A stretch of 64,000 bases of DNA. It comes from Nitrososphaerales archaeon. GTDB taxonomy: Archaea > Thermoproteota > Nitrososphaeria > Nitrososphaerales > CADDZS01. Positions 52,947-61,897 of the stretch are shown piece after piece (within the stretch, counting starts at the first letter, position 1; each line of letters opens with the position of its first letter). The translations under genes were made by a program, and so were the position numbers. The DNA lies in the NCBI GenBank assembly GCA_030041355.1, contig JASHNZ010000019.1:1-64000 (forward strand). The letters run 5' to 3'. The notes under the pieces are model-generated. The model was not told where the DNA came from, did no database searches, and worked only from the letters and a program-made list of their open reading frames with translations.

Positions 52947-54485
52947 CTAGATGATGTAATGCAGTTTGGTGTGCATCGATAATTCCAAGTCAGTTGAAAA
53001 CCAGCGCCCGCAATTGTGAACTATTGCATTAGAGACAAGATATGTACCATCCGAGGTATTGACGTTATGGACCGTCCCGTCATAAGTCAGCTTCTCAACT
53101 TTGCGAATCGGACTCAGTATGGAGTCTTCGACGAAATGCACTTTTCTTCTTTTCAAATTAGGTTCGAGCGGATAAGAAATCGCATATTTGACGTGAACTC
53201 GGCATTTTCTGTTCATAATTTCTTCCTCATATTCACTTTTCTTTTGGCAAATCGAGGCCCATCTACCTAGCCTGGCATAGGCTAATTGAAGCTGCAAAGC
53301 AAGAGTTCTAGAGACCGTGACATCGCATTTGTATCTCTTGTAGCCCCGCAATTTGTTAGTTGCAACGTAACTATCTCCGGCTTCATAACCATCCAAAAAT
53401 GCTCTCAAGATCCTTTCATCTCGATGAAATAGGATAAAATCAGGCATCATCCTGTTCGGTGCCTTATGCCCACACCATTCATCAAAAGCTCTTGCCAAGA
53501 CTCTCGAAGGAATACTCACAAGCATAGAATTCCAGTTTTGAATAGAGCTAATGTAGCTCGAGTATCCGAGCCCGCTCGCAATCGTCGCTATTTTTGCTTC
53601 GATCTGTTTTTCCTTCTTGTTAAGTGAAAAACGTACTTCCTTGGTTACTGAACCTTCGGCAACGAAAATGCCGAGGAGCCATGCCGTGCCCTCGTTCAAA
53701 GGAAAATGCGTCCGATATGCCTTGTGACGAGGTTTCATCTTTTTTATGAATCGCAAGAGGCTAACTTCGTACTCCTGAAAGCTTCCGTTGATTAGCGGCA
53801 CAATTAGGTAATCGCCATCGGTACCGGAATTTTTTGGAACGGCGTCCTTTGCAGAAACCCATTTTTTGATTGAAAATAGAACTTCGTTCGGCAGCGCTTT
53901 AGTACTCAGAGAACGGCTATTTGCAACCATGATTGGATGCTCAGGAGTCGTTACAATAGGTAGCAAGCCATTTGCCCTTATAATTACGAGATCTCCTTTG
54001 TATGGATGCACGAATTTTTCTTGGACTTCGGTCAATCCAGTTTGACCGATGACGCTATCGCCCTTTGAATAGCCCGATATTGCCTTGTTATCTCCGAGTA
54101 TCAACGTGTCGGGGGGAACGCAATGCGGGCATTCAAAAACTCCTTCTGGAGGTTGGCGCATGTTCGAGGTCGATCTTTCCACCCATTTTGGAATTTGGGT
54201 TGCATCTATCAACTTTAGTTTGAAATTACTCTTGCCGTCCTTTTCAAGAGCAAAAGCCCGGTCAAGCTCCAGATTGCCCATGATGACTCGCATTCCTCTT
54301 TCAACTTCTCTTGCATCGATAGGAGCGGAGACAATGCGACGCAAGCTCTCGTCATCAACCTCGTCATCCATCACAATGATCTCGTGCATTTTGACAAAGG
54401 TCGCTACGTTCCAGCGATTTTGAACAGCTAGGGCGACTTCAGCTAGATGTTGCTCGGAGAGCTGGTCTGCTTTTATCTTGATCAA
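52947..54485 (-). CDS. C2H2 zinc-finger protein interrupted by an intein
   Basis: The 512-residue frame holds a 121-residue N-extein, a 370-residue intein (122-491) and a 21-residue C-extein. After splicing, residues around the join read FECPHCGRWFSTDLELSMHTKLH, a perfect C-x2-C-x12-H-x3-H finger. The second Cys ligand is the +1 Cys of the C-extein. The N-extein (142-residue mature protein) is an alpha/beta segment with no known domain. It should not bind zinc correctly before splicing. A conserved archaeal protein of unknown function. Confidence 0.85.
   Translation of the reverse strand: MIKIKADQLSEQHLAEVALAVQNRWNVATFVKMHEIIVMDDEVDDESLRRIVSAPIDAREVERGMRVIMGNLELDRAFALEKDGKSNFKLKLIDATQIPKWVERSTSNMRQPPEGVFECPHCVPPDTLILGDNKAISGYSKGDSVIGQTGLTEVQEKFVHPYKGDLVIIRANGLLPIVTTPEHPIMVANSRSLSTKALPNEVLFSIKKWVSAKDAVPKNSGTDGDYLIVPLINGSFQEYEVSLLRFIKKMKPRHKAYRTHFPLNEGTAWLLGIFVAEGSVTKEVRFSLNKKEKQIEAKIATIASGLGYSSYISSIQNWNSMLVSIPSRVLARAFDEWCGHKAPNRMMPDFILFHRDERILRAFLDGYEAGDSYVATNKLRGYKRYKCDVTVSRTLALQLQLAYARLGRWASICQKKSEYEEEIMNRKCRVHVKYAISYPLEPNLKRRKVHFVEDSILSPIRKVEKLTYDGTVHNVNTSDGTYLVSNAIVHNCGRWFSTDLELSMHTKLHYII
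53013..54122 (-). mobile_element. Intein with LAGLIDADG-type homing endonuclease
   Basis: Splicing block A is CVPPDTLILGD (first Cys), block B has TTPEHPIMV (T-x-x-H), block F/G ends YLVSNAIVHN followed by Cys (penultimate His, last Asn, +1 Cys). The endonuclease blocks are WLLGIFVAEGSV (C block) and LRAFLDGYEAGDSY (E block). All residues for splicing are present. The acidic residues at the motif ends (E, D) are kept, so the endonuclease may be active. It is a self-splicing, potentially mobile element. Confidence 0.88.
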
Positions 54486-54627
54486 AATACGCTCGAACCC
54501 TTACCATATCTCATTCTAATTCTCATCTATTTTAGCGCGAAGGCCAGAAATTCTGTCTTAATGCGTTGCATGATTCATGTGGTGAATTCCAGAAAGTAGT
54601 AGCATCAATCTCGATTTACACAGCTTA

Positions 54628-54640
54628 CAATATAAATACC
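54628..54640 (+). promoter_or_regulatory. TATA box of the SufR-like gene
   Basis: ACAATATAAATAC lies about 30-40 nt before the TTG start at 54669, at the right distance for a transcript starting just ahead of it with almost no leader. Confidence 0.5.
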
Positions 54641-54668
54641 GAAATATATCTAAATCCCTCCGGTCATT

Positions 54669-55304
54669 TTGAACAAGATTCCTCTTCTCGGGGAAACAAA
54701 AGAGAAGATGCTCAACGAACTGAGAGGAGGAAAAAAGACGGCAAAGGACCTTGCTGATACTCTAGACATTCAGGTAAGCGCCGCTAGGAAGCATCTTGAG
54801 GCTCTTTATGCACTCAATATTGTGAGAGAAGTGTTCGTCCAGAACGGAATCGGGAGACCAAAGAAGTTCTACTATCTCACTGAAGAAGGACATGAACTCT
54901 TTCCCAGGCAGTATGAAAGAATGCTGTGCGGAGTCCTGGATAAACTCAGCAATTCTCAGATCGCTAACCCGGAAGCGATGGTGAAAGAAATCGCTCGCGA
55001 AATCGCCAGCGACCTCGACACTGCCCAGGGAAATGACGATGGTTCAAGAATCGAGACTCTAGTAAGAGCCCTAAATGACTTTGGATTCGACTCTGTCTTT
55101 GAGGAGACGGACTCTAGTTTTGTCGTCACCAGTCACAACTGTCCTTTGCATAAAGTCGCGATGCAACATCAGAAGATTGTCTGCCACAGTTTCCACGATG
55201 AAATTATCAAGACCGCGCTGGATACAAGAGATGTCAAGCTAGAATGCTGTCTAAGCAGAGGAGATAACGTTTGCAAGCATGTGGTCGGCAAGAAGAATCT
55301 CTGA
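54669..55304 (+). CDS. SufR-like winged-helix regulator with C-terminal Cys cluster
   Basis: A TTG start gives 211 residues. N-terminal DNA-binding domain (AKDLADTLDIQVSAARKHLEALYALNIVREV...GRPKKFYYLTEEG), then a ligand domain. The end has Cys at NCPLHKVA, KIVCHSF, LECCLSRGDNVC, the arrangement that holds an Fe-S cluster in SufR-type ArsR/DeoR-like regulators. It probably senses iron, redox or Fe-S status. No suf genes are adjacent. A clear TATA box is upstream. Confidence 0.8.
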   Translation: MNKIPLLGETKEKMLNELRGGKKTAKDLADTLDIQVSAARKHLEALYALNIVREVFVQNGIGRPKKFYYLTEEGHELFPRQYERMLCGVLDKLSNSQIANPEAMVKEIAREIASDLDTAQGNDDGSRIETLVRALNDFGFDSVFEETDSSFVVTSHNCPLHKVAMQHQKIVCHSFHDEIIKTALDTRDVKLECCLSRGDNVCKHVVGKKNL

Positions 55305-55309
55305 ATTTT

Positions 55310-55954
55310 TCAACTCTCTTGCACACTCACCGAAGTTTTTCCTGAACTCGGATAGGTAATTTCCATACCCCGAACCCTTGCAAATGGAGTAATTACATGA
55401 AGCTGGACAGATTTTTCAGATATGATATGAGAAACTCGCAACCCGCGAACAGTCAGGGCGTCTGAGACTAAAGACCCATGACATCTCCAAGGCACAGCCT
55501 CGGCACACATGTAAGCCACTTTCGCTTTTCTATTATTTTCACTTGAAATAAGTTCGATAAGTTGATCAAGGTTTTGAAGGAATTCATCCTGCTTCATGTA
55601 ATCTGCGTATCCTCGAAATGAGAAGTTGCGCCATCCCAAATTAACTGATTTCTTGGATGGCGTTCGAAGGCCTCCCAGACCTTTTATGTGAAGATAGAAG
55701 ATTCCATTTTTCTCCAAATATTTGGATAAGGCATCTTGATCAAACTGTGGATTGCGCCGGGATTTCGGAATAGTGCGAATATCCACCACGGTGGTGATTC
55801 CATTGCTCTTCAGTAGTCCTGCAAATTCCTCTTTGCTGCGCGTCGAATGACCTATGGCAAAAACCTCCTGTTCAACTTTTTTTTGTAAGTTGACTCTGCG
55901 AGATCTAGGCTCCAAGATTCCGTCTCTCAGTTTCGTTAGTATTGAAAAGTTCAT
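55310..55954 (-). CDS. DUF488-family protein
   Basis: A 214-residue protein with the DUF488 motifs: AIGHSTRSKEEFAGLLKSNGITTVVDIR near 32-59, PKSRRNPQFD, YLHIKGLGGLR and MCAEAVPWRCHGSLVSDAL (Cys/His). The first 28 residues are extra and the start may be later. The family's activity is unknown; the conserved Arg and Cys suggest catalysis. Its start lies 46 nt from the divergent tyrS start. Confidence 0.85.
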   Translation of the reverse strand: MNFSILTKLRDGILEPRSRRVNLQKKVEQEVFAIGHSTRSKEEFAGLLKSNGITTVVDIRTIPKSRRNPQFDQDALSKYLEKNGIFYLHIKGLGGLRTPSKKSVNLGWRNFSFRGYADYMKQDEFLQNLDQLIELISSENNRKAKVAYMCAEAVPWRCHGSLVSDALTVRGLRVSHIISEKSVQLHVITPFARVRGMEITYPSSGKTSVSVQES

Positions 55955-56000
55955 GATCTTAACTTATAAGACTGCGATAAATAATAGTGCGCGTTTCAAA

Positions 56001-56936
56001 GTGAATCTTCAAGAAGTCATATCTGATCTAAGAAGGCAGGAAATTGAGATTTTAACTGAAGAGCGTTTGGCTAAAGTTATCAGTGACATTTCCATGCCTA
56101 GAACGTACATAGGTCATGAGCCAAGCGGCTCGCTGCATCTCGGAAACCTGGCCGGTTCCCTTCCAGTATTGAAGCTTGCAAAGCATGGTTTTCATGCCAT
56201 AATTCTTCTCGCAGATCTACATGCACTTGCAAACGACAAGGGAGAACTCAAAGACATACAGGAGTTTGCGCGCAAGGATCTGGACATGTTCGAAAAGGTG
56301 GCAAAGAAGATGGGCATCGGTGGGAAAATCGAATACAAGTTTGGCACAGAGTTTGAGAATCAGGATTACTTTGTCCAAATGCTTCGCCTCTCTAAATTAG
56401 TCAACTTCACCGAAGCCGAGAAGAGTATGGATGAGATTAGCCGAAAGAGTGTGGCACGAATGACTTCGTCTGCAATTTATCCGTTGATGCAAGTTCTGGA
56501 TATAGGAGTACTCGGGGTAAACGTTGCGGTTGGTTCGATCGACCAAAGGAAAGTGCACGTTCTTGCAATTGAGAATCTGAAGAAACTAGGTTATGCGACA
56601 CCTGTTGCAATCCACAATCGTGTCATTTTACAGGGTATCGATGGAAATAGGAAGATGAGCAAGTCTTTCGGGAACACGATTGATCTCGACGAAACGCAGG
56701 ATTCGCTAGAGAAAAAAATCAAAAAGACATACTGCGCTCCCGGGGAAACAGAGATTAATCCAATTTTAAGTTGGTACAGAGCCTTGATTTTCCCGCTGTC
56801 AGAAGTTCCCCTTCATTTCGCAGAAAAGGTAACTGGCACGTACCTAGAGCTGGAATCCCTCTGGAGAAAAAAAGAAATCAGCCCACAGGAACTCAAAACG
56901 GCCGCATTGAGAGATTTGGGAAACATCATTCACTAG
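56001..56936 (+). CDS. tyrS: Tyrosyl-tRNA synthetase, archaeal type
   Basis: The GTG at 56001 gives 311 residues and the N-terminal spacing (about 38 residues before the HIGH region) expected from archaeal TyrRS; an ATG at 55953 is in frame but would overlap the DUF488 start. HIGH-type YIGHEPSGSLHLG, the tRNA/amino-acid loop GSIDQRKVHVLA and KMSKS as GNRKMSKSFGN are present. The end is the short archaeal C-terminal domain. The EVE gene follows. Confidence 0.93.
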   Translation: MNLQEVISDLRRQEIEILTEERLAKVISDISMPRTYIGHEPSGSLHLGNLAGSLPVLKLAKHGFHAIILLADLHALANDKGELKDIQEFARKDLDMFEKVAKKMGIGGKIEYKFGTEFENQDYFVQMLRLSKLVNFTEAEKSMDEISRKSVARMTSSAIYPLMQVLDIGVLGVNVAVGSIDQRKVHVLAIENLKKLGYATPVAIHNRVILQGIDGNRKMSKSFGNTIDLDETQDSLEKKIKKTYCAPGETEINPILSWYRALIFPLSEVPLHFAEKVTGTYLELESLWRKKEISPQELKTAALRDLGNIIH

Positions 56937-56940
56937 TCTT

Positions 56941-56989
56941 CCTCGAAGTGGGCAGGGATCGCAAAGGGCTAACTGATTCGACTTCGAGG
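56941..56989 (+). repeat. 9-bp inverted repeat after tyrS
   Basis: CCTCGAAGT (56941-56949) and ACTTCGAGG (56981-56989) are exact inverted copies around a 31-nt loop. They lie between the tyrS stop (56936) and the EVE start region (56992). No T-run follows, so a plain terminator is not evident; it could be a stability or processing hairpin in a tyrS-EVE transcript. Confidence 0.4.
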
Positions 56990-56991
56990 GG

Positions 56992-57415
56992 ATGACTAAA
57001 GTTATACTGGCTGTTTAAGGAAGAGCCTGACCATTATTCCTTCGCGGATTTGGAAAAAGAGCGCAAAACAACTTGGTCAGGGGTGCGAAATAATCTAGCC
57101 GTAAAATATCTGCGAATGGTGAGGAAAGGCGATTTGATCTTTTACTATCATTCGGGTAAAGAGAAACAGATTGTCGGAATAATTAAGGCTCTTGGGGATG
57201 CATACTCTACTGACAAACAAAACCAAGTCTCCACTTCAATAGAAGTCGCTGTTGAAGTCGCCCCAATTGAGAAATTTGCAAAGCCAGTCACACTTTGGGA
57301 AATAAAAAAGGATTCCAGGTTTTCCGATTTCCTTCTAGTCAGAATCTCAAGACTCTCAGTGATGCCGGTCAGCGATGAGCAATGGAGGGTCATCAAAGAA
57401 CTGAGTGAGACTTGA
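56992..57415 (+). CDS. EVE-domain protein, apparent frameshift at the third codon
   Basis: EVE proteins begin like YWLFKEEPDHYSFADL and this segment is encoded from 57005 on, followed by KTTWSGVRN and KGDLIFYYHSGKEKQIVGI. The nearest ATG (56992, ATGACTAAA) is in a different frame; deleting the G at 57001 would give MTKLYWLFKEEP. As written, the only in-frame start is a TTG at 57050, which would remove 16-20 essential residues. EVE domains bind modified nucleotides (YTH-like fold). Either a real frameshift or an error in the sequence. Confidence 0.75.
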
Positions 57416-57434
57416 TCTACGATCCTCCGTTACT

Positions 57435-58874
57435 CTAGGTCTGCGCTCTTCTTCGCCACTTTTGTCCTTCAGGCGTATCTTGAACCTCAATACCTTCATC
57501 CAGCAGCTTTACTCTGAGTGAATCTGCGAGTTTCCAATTCTTTTCTCTGCGAGCAATTTCTCTCTCTCCAAGTATTTTCTTGACTTCACTGGAGAGGATA
57601 TTCTCGCTGCCAGATGCCCTAACTACCACTGCGAATACAGAATCAAAATCCTCTAGCATAAAATCAAGCATTGCTTTAACGTCGGCCTGGCTAACTTGCT
57701 TTGAGTCTAGGAGTTTGTTTCCCTGAGTTATAAAATCAAATACCGCTGCTAAAGCCCGTGGTGTGTCCAGATCATTATCTAGTGCGGAAACATAATTCTC
57801 CCGTGTATTTGAAACAAGATTGCCAGCTGAAGTTGAGCTCCTTTCTCCTTTGTTCTCAATATCTTTTGATTCCAAAAGCTCCCGCAATCTAAATACAAAC
57901 TCATTAATGCGTCTGACTGAAGCGGCCGCTTGCTCTAAAGACTGGTCGGTAAAGTTGAGCTGAGTTCGATATTGACCCGACAGAAGGAAAAATCTTAGGG
58001 CAGCACCATCAACTCCCCTATCGCGCAATTGCCGGACTGTAATGAAGTTGCCAAGCCTTTTGGCCATTTTCTGATCTAAGATCAAAAGGTGTTCAGCCTC
58101 GAGCCAGTAATTCGCAAATTTCTTACCCGTGTAGGCTTCTGACTGAGCAATTTCGTTTTCATGGTGGGGAAATATGTTATCGACTCCCCCAGTGTGGATA
58201 TCAAAGTGCTCCCCTAGATACTTCATTGACATGGCAGAGCATTCGATGTGCCAGCCCGGCCGGCCTCGCCCCAAAGGCGTGTCCCAATAGATCTTGCCAT
58301 CATTTGCATCCCAGGCCTTCCACAGGGCGAAGTCTTGTGCTGAGTCCTTGTCATAATCGTCTTGGCGAACCCTTGCACCTGGTTTTAACTCGGTTATTTT
58401 AAGCCCGGACAGTCTGCCGTATGCTGGAAATTTTGAAATCTTAAAGTAAATCGAACCATCGTCGCTCTTGTACGCAAACCCCTTGGCGAGAAGCTCTTCG
58501 ATGATCTTTACCATTTCTGGAATGTGATCTGTGGCCTTTGGATAGTAATCTGCACGTTTCACTCTAAGAAAATCCAGATCTTCGAAGAAAGCTTTTGCGT
58601 AGGGATCTGTGAATTCTTTCAGACCCAAGTTCTTTTCCTTGCATATCTTGATTATACGATCGTCAACGTCCGTCAAGTTCATGACCTGAGTTACCTTGTA
58701 GACTCTGTACTCTAGGTAGCGCCTCAATAGATCCTCGAAAAGAAAAGTTCGATAGTTTCCGATGTGCGGATAATTCCAGATTGTTGGACCACAAGTGTAC
58801 ATTCCCACCTCCCGGTCCTTGATGGGTTTGAACTCTTGAAGAACTCGACCGTAGGCGTTAAAGAATTTGATCAA
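57435..58874 (-). CDS. cysS: Cysteinyl-tRNA synthetase
   Basis: A 479-residue class I enzyme: [32 protein letters not shown] with the zinc Cys and the HIGH motif at the N-terminus, [23 protein letters not shown](zinc site), and the KMSKS loop here as KMAKRLGNF near 261. The C-terminal helical domain is complete. The KMAKR form differs from the usual KMSKS. Confidence 0.94.
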   Translation of the reverse strand: MIKFFNAYGRVLQEFKPIKDREVGMYTCGPTIWNYPHIGNYRTFLFEDLLRRYLEYRVYKVTQVMNLTDVDDRIIKICKEKNLGLKEFTDPYAKAFFEDLDFLRVKRADYYPKATDHIPEMVKIIEELLAKGFAYKSDDGSIYFKISKFPAYGRLSGLKITELKPGARVRQDDYDKDSAQDFALWKAWDANDGKIYWDTPLGRGRPGWHIECSAMSMKYLGEHFDIHTGGVDNIFPHHENEIAQSEAYTGKKFANYWLEAEHLLILDQKMAKRLGNFITVRQLRDRGVDGAALRFFLLSGQYRTQLNFTDQSLEQAAASVRRINEFVFRLRELLESKDIENKGERSSTSAGNLVSNTRENYVSALDNDLDTPRALAAVFDFITQGNKLLDSKQVSQADVKAMLDFMLEDFDSVFAVVVRASGSENILSSEVKKILGEREIARREKNWKLADSLRVKLLDEGIEVQDTPEGQKWRRRAQT

Positions 58875-59078
58875 AGTTTCTTTGAGAGTCTCCTATATTT
58901 GCAACCGAACTCGCTGCTCACTTATTCTTTGAAGGACGCACTAAAATATTATGCAAGGACGACTCGGGAACGCAAGTCCAGTACACTCTGAATCCGAGAA
59001 GTGCAAGTACAATATAATGAGACTAGGAAGATCCAACAAATTGTAGAGGTTAAGTTTCAGCTGAGCAAGAACGAGGGG

Positions 59079-59324
59079 TTACTTTGAGATCTGGTTTCTG
59101 CTTGTGACAGATCTGTATTCTTCCTGGGTAAGCACTTGCATGGCTGGCTGTTGCTGCACAATATAGACGGGGTTACCAGCTGGATCCATTTGCGAGGTCT
59201 TCAAAACTTTCGTCAACACCATCTTTATCCCCATGACATACCCATCATCAATCGAATAATAGTTCCACTCTTCAACCAAAGGTTTGAAGCCAATTGCCTT
59301 TCCGCTAGGCATCTGTGGTTGCAT
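59079..59324 (-). CDS. Conserved hypothetical small protein
   Basis: An 81-residue protein with FKPLVEEWNYYSIDDGYVMGIKMVLTKVLKTSQMDPAGNPVYIV, a beta-rich segment that looks like a small barrel, and a Gln-rich end. I have seen the general pattern in thaumarchaeal hypothetical proteins, but no function is known to me. The 204 nt back to the cysS start contain no gene I can support. Confidence 0.55.
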   Translation of the reverse strand: MQPQMPSGKAIGFKPLVEEWNYYSIDDGYVMGIKMVLTKVLKTSQMDPAGNPVYIVQQQPAMQVLTQEEYRSVTSRNQISK

Positions 59325-59369
59325 TTAGATATGTCTCACGCTGTGAACGTATGCTTGAGCATGAACGTC

Positions 59370-59504
59370 CTTATAGTTTATGCCTTGTATTTTGCAGGTT
59401 TTCTTTCTCGAAATCGTGTAAGTGATATTAGAATTCTATTAAGAAATTCCAAAGAGTTAGAAAAAAAGAAGCGTCTCTATTCCTTCGAAGAGCTAAAAGG
59501 TTAG
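59370..59504 (+). CDS. Doubtful 44-residue frame with one membrane helix
   Basis: ATG 59370 gives MNVLIVYALYFAGFLSRNRV then a charged tail (DIRILLRNSKELEKKKRL). It could be a single-span protein, but the frame overlaps the upstream region of the minus-strand gene at 59324. No ribosome site is evident. Low confidence. Confidence 0.25.
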   Translation, partial: LIVYALYFAGFLSRNRVSDIRILLRNSKELEKKKRLYSFEELKG

Positions 59505-59511
59505 AGACTAG

Positions 59512-59655
59512 TTACATCTTACCGATCTTGAACATCTTCGTACCGCAGACAGCGCAAGTTCCAGTCACTGCTGGACGTCCATTTTTTAGTTTAGTTTGTT
59601 TTGCGCCTTTGATCTCCCTTGTCTTCTTACATTTAACGCAGTAACCCTGCACCAT
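59512..59655 (-). CDS. DUF5679-type zinc-ribbon protein
   Basis: 47 residues, short enough to be missed by length filters. The product reads MVQGYCVKCKKTREIKGAK, then NGRPAVTGTCAVCGTKMFKI, which matches the DUF5679 pattern (two CxxC, G-R-P-A). A TATA box at 59682-59694 with about 30 nt to the ATG supports expression. Function unknown; likely a nucleic-acid or protein-binding zinc ribbon. Confidence 0.85.
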   Translation of the reverse strand: MVQGYCVKCKKTREIKGAKQTKLKNGRPAVTGTCAVCGTKMFKIGKM

Positions 59656-59681
59656 GTTGTGCTCAAGCGTGGCCGTGCTTG

Positions 59682-59694
59682 CTTTATATTTAAG
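59682..59694 (-). promoter_or_regulatory. TATA box of the DUF5679 gene
   Basis: On the minus strand CTTAAATATAAAG, centred about 33 nt before the ATG at 59655, a good match to the archaeal TATA consensus. Confidence 0.6.
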
Positions 59695-59727
59695 TTAAGC
59701 GTGGGCTCCCGCACAAATTGCTTTGTG

Positions 59728-59739
59728 CTTTAAATATCG
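59728..59739 (+). promoter_or_regulatory. TATA box of the gene at 59782
   Basis: CTTTAAATATCG lies about 45-50 nt before ATG 59782. With the opposite TATA box 35-45 nt away it makes a divergent promoter pair. Confidence 0.55.
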
Positions 59740-59781
59740 AAGGTCTTTTTCGTGCTCATTTAGAGCGGGATTTTTAGCAAA

Positions 59782-60006
59782 ATGGTACGCAGGCTAAATG
59801 CTCCATACTTCGGGAAAAGATACATTGGAAGCTCCGAAACGAAAATCTTGCACGATATGGATCAGGAGAGTGCGAAGTGCAGGATCGATTCAATTGCACG
59901 CAAGGACATCCAAATGTTCGAGTGGTTGTCTATCCCGGTTGAGATGGGTTACAAGGCGTGCCAATACTGCATGGCTGATTTTAGGCGAGAAAGGATTCCG
60001 AAATAG
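59782..60006 (+). CDS. Hypothetical 74-residue protein with one CxxC
   Basis: A basic small protein (MVRRLNAPYFGKRYIGSSETKI...) with a C-terminal CQYCMADF motif and a single other Cys (KCRIDS). It could bind a metal as a dimer or together with a partner. A TATA box is upstream. No family is recognised. Confidence 0.6.
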   Translation: MVRRLNAPYFGKRYIGSSETKILHDMDQESAKCRIDSIARKDIQMFEWLSIPVEMGYKACQYCMADFRRERIPK

Positions 60007-60095
60007 CCTTTCGCATATTATCGGGCCAAAAATAATCTTTTTCATTGTCTAGGCACTTCTGGATGTCGCCATTATTGAATGGTTAACTTTTTATT

Positions 60096-60110
60096 ATTTA
60101 ATTATTAAAT
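60096..60110 (+). promoter_or_regulatory. Candidate MarR operator overlapping the MFS promoter
   Basis: ATTTAATTATTAAAT is a perfect 7-1-7 palindrome that overlaps the AT-rich promoter region, 18 nt before the TTG start of the MFS gene. The size and AT-rich symmetry fit MarR-family operators, and the MarR gene is downstream of the MFS gene. It would block TBP binding when occupied (inference). Confidence 0.5.
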
Positions 60111-60127
60111 GTTGAAGTTGTTTTCTC

Positions 60128-61897
60128 TTGGAGTACAAGTGGACCGCCCTTTCTAATACCACGATCGGAGTGCTCATGGCCGCTCTCGATGGAACGATCG
60201 TTCTCATTTCTCTTCCCGCCATATTCAATGGAATTAAGATAGACCCTCTTACGTCATTTGAGTACCTGCTTTGGATCCTTTTTGGCTATAGCATTGTGAC
60301 TTCCACTTTGCTCGTCACCTTCGGTCGCATATCTGACATGTTCGGTCGCGTAAGGCTGTACAATCTGGGATTTGCTATCTTCACTATCGGCTCTACCCTT
60401 TGTTATTTGACCCCGAATACAGGGGACACTGGAGCTTTGGAGCTTATATTTTTTAGAATAATCCAAGGTGCTGGCGCGGCTTTTCTTTTCGCAAACAGTG
60501 CTGCAATTATCACAGACGCTTTTCCGGAAAACGAAAGGGGCCAGGCTCTTGGGATAAACATGGTAGCAGTATTGGCCGGATCTCTCATTGGCTTGGTCGG
60601 TGGTGGAATACTCGCGTCAATTGATTGGCGATTAATCTTCCTTGTGAGTGTCCCGATTGGAATCTTCGGAACTGTTTGGTCCTACTGGAAACTTAAAGAA
60701 GTTGGCACAATCAGAAGAAACCAGACGCTCGATATTTGGGGCAATGTAACTTTTGGAGTAGGTCTAACGCTTCTCCTAGTCGGCGTAACCTACGGATTGC
60801 TTCCCTATGGCTCATCCTCTATGGGGTGGGGAAACCCTTTGGACGTTGCATCACTTGCATCAGGAGCATTGCTGCTCATTGCTTTTCCTTTCATTGAAAT
60901 GAAAGTGAAGGATCCGATGTTCAGACTCGAGCTTTTCAAAGTACGGGCATTCAGCATGGGAAACTTTGCAGGCCTCCTCGCTTCAGTTGGCCGCGGCGGA
61001 GTCCAGATTATGTTGATTATTTTACTCCAGGGAATTTGGCTGCCGCTTCACGGTTATATGTTAAAAAGTACGCCATTTTGGTCTGGGATTTACCTTACGC
61101 CGATGCTGGTGGGGTTCGTTGTGATGGGGCCAATAAGCGGGCGTATATCAGATAAGCATGGAGCAAGACTTCTTGCCACCTTGGGAATGGGAATTACGGG
61201 GGCGGCTTTCCTGGCTCTCTGTCTTCTTCCGTATAATTTCCAATTGCTTCCTTTTGCAGTGATCCTCTTAGTGATGGGTTTGGGAGGAGGCATGTTTTCC
61301 TCTCCGAATATTGCGGCGATTATGAATGCCGTACCACGCGAGCACAGAGGTGCGGCTTCAGGGATGAGAGCGACGCTTCAAAACGTTGGACAGACCATGA
61401 GTATTGCGATATTTTTCACCATAATTCTTTCGGCTCTCTCGACCAGCCTACCCGGATCAATATCATCGACTCTTTCAAAAGTCGGCGTTCCGCAGAACAT
61501 AGCAAGTCATCTTTCGAACAGTATATCTCCGACTGGTGCTCTCTTTGCCGCTTTTCTTGGATACAATCCTGTCAGTTCAGGATTAAGCCCCGGTCTTTTG
61601 AGCTCTTTACCTGCTGCGGCTTTGAAGGCGTTAGAGGCGCCAACATTCTTTGCTAATACGATCGCTCCTTCTTTCATGTCAGCTCTGCACCTAGCCTTCT
61701 ACATTGGAGCAGGGATTTCTATCGTGGCTGCTGTGGCGTCTGCCTTCCGAGGCAGACATGTATCAGGAGCCGTCATTGAGCCGCAAAGCCAGAAACGCCA
61801 AGAACCCATTCCCGCGATCGTGGGAGGAAGCGACTTACCAAATCAAAAGGGGTCTAGCTCAGAGTCCTCTGATATTAGGGCAAATAGCGAGAAGTGA
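60128..61897 (+). CDS. MFS drug transporter, 14-helix (DHA2) type
   Basis: 589 residues from a TTG. Motif [17 protein letters not shown] near 63-78, motif C-like [23 protein letters not shown] near 145-167 and about 14 hydrophobic segments identify the EmrB/QacA family. It exports hydrophobic drugs in exchange for protons. The C-terminal 50 residues are polar and Ser-rich. The MarR regulator gene overlaps its stop by 4 nt, so they are cotranscribed. Confidence 0.92.
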   Translation: MEYKWTALSNTTIGVLMAALDGTIVLISLPAIFNGIKIDPLTSFEYLLWILFGYSIVTSTLLVTFGRISDMFGRVRLYNLGFAIFTIGSTLCYLTPNTGDTGALELIFFRIIQGAGAAFLFANSAAIITDAFPENERGQALGINMVAVLAGSLIGLVGGGILASIDWRLIFLVSVPIGIFGTVWSYWKLKEVGTIRRNQTLDIWGNVTFGVGLTLLLVGVTYGLLPYGSSSMGWGNPLDVASLASGALLLIAFPFIEMKVKDPMFRLELFKVRAFSMGNFAGLLASVGRGGVQIMLIILLQGIWLPLHGYMLKSTPFWSGIYLTPMLVGFVVMGPISGRISDKHGARLLATLGMGITGAAFLALCLLPYNFQLLPFAVILLVMGLGGGMFSSPNIAAIMNAVPREHRGAASGMRATLQNVGQTMSIAIFFTIILSALSTSLPGSISSTLSKVGVPQNIASHLSNSISPTGALFAAFLGYNPVSSGLSPGLLSSLPAAALKALEAPTFFANTIAPSFMSALHLAFYIGAGISIVAAVASAFRGRHVSGAVIEPQSQKRQEPIPAIVGGSDLPNQKGSSSESSDIRANSEK

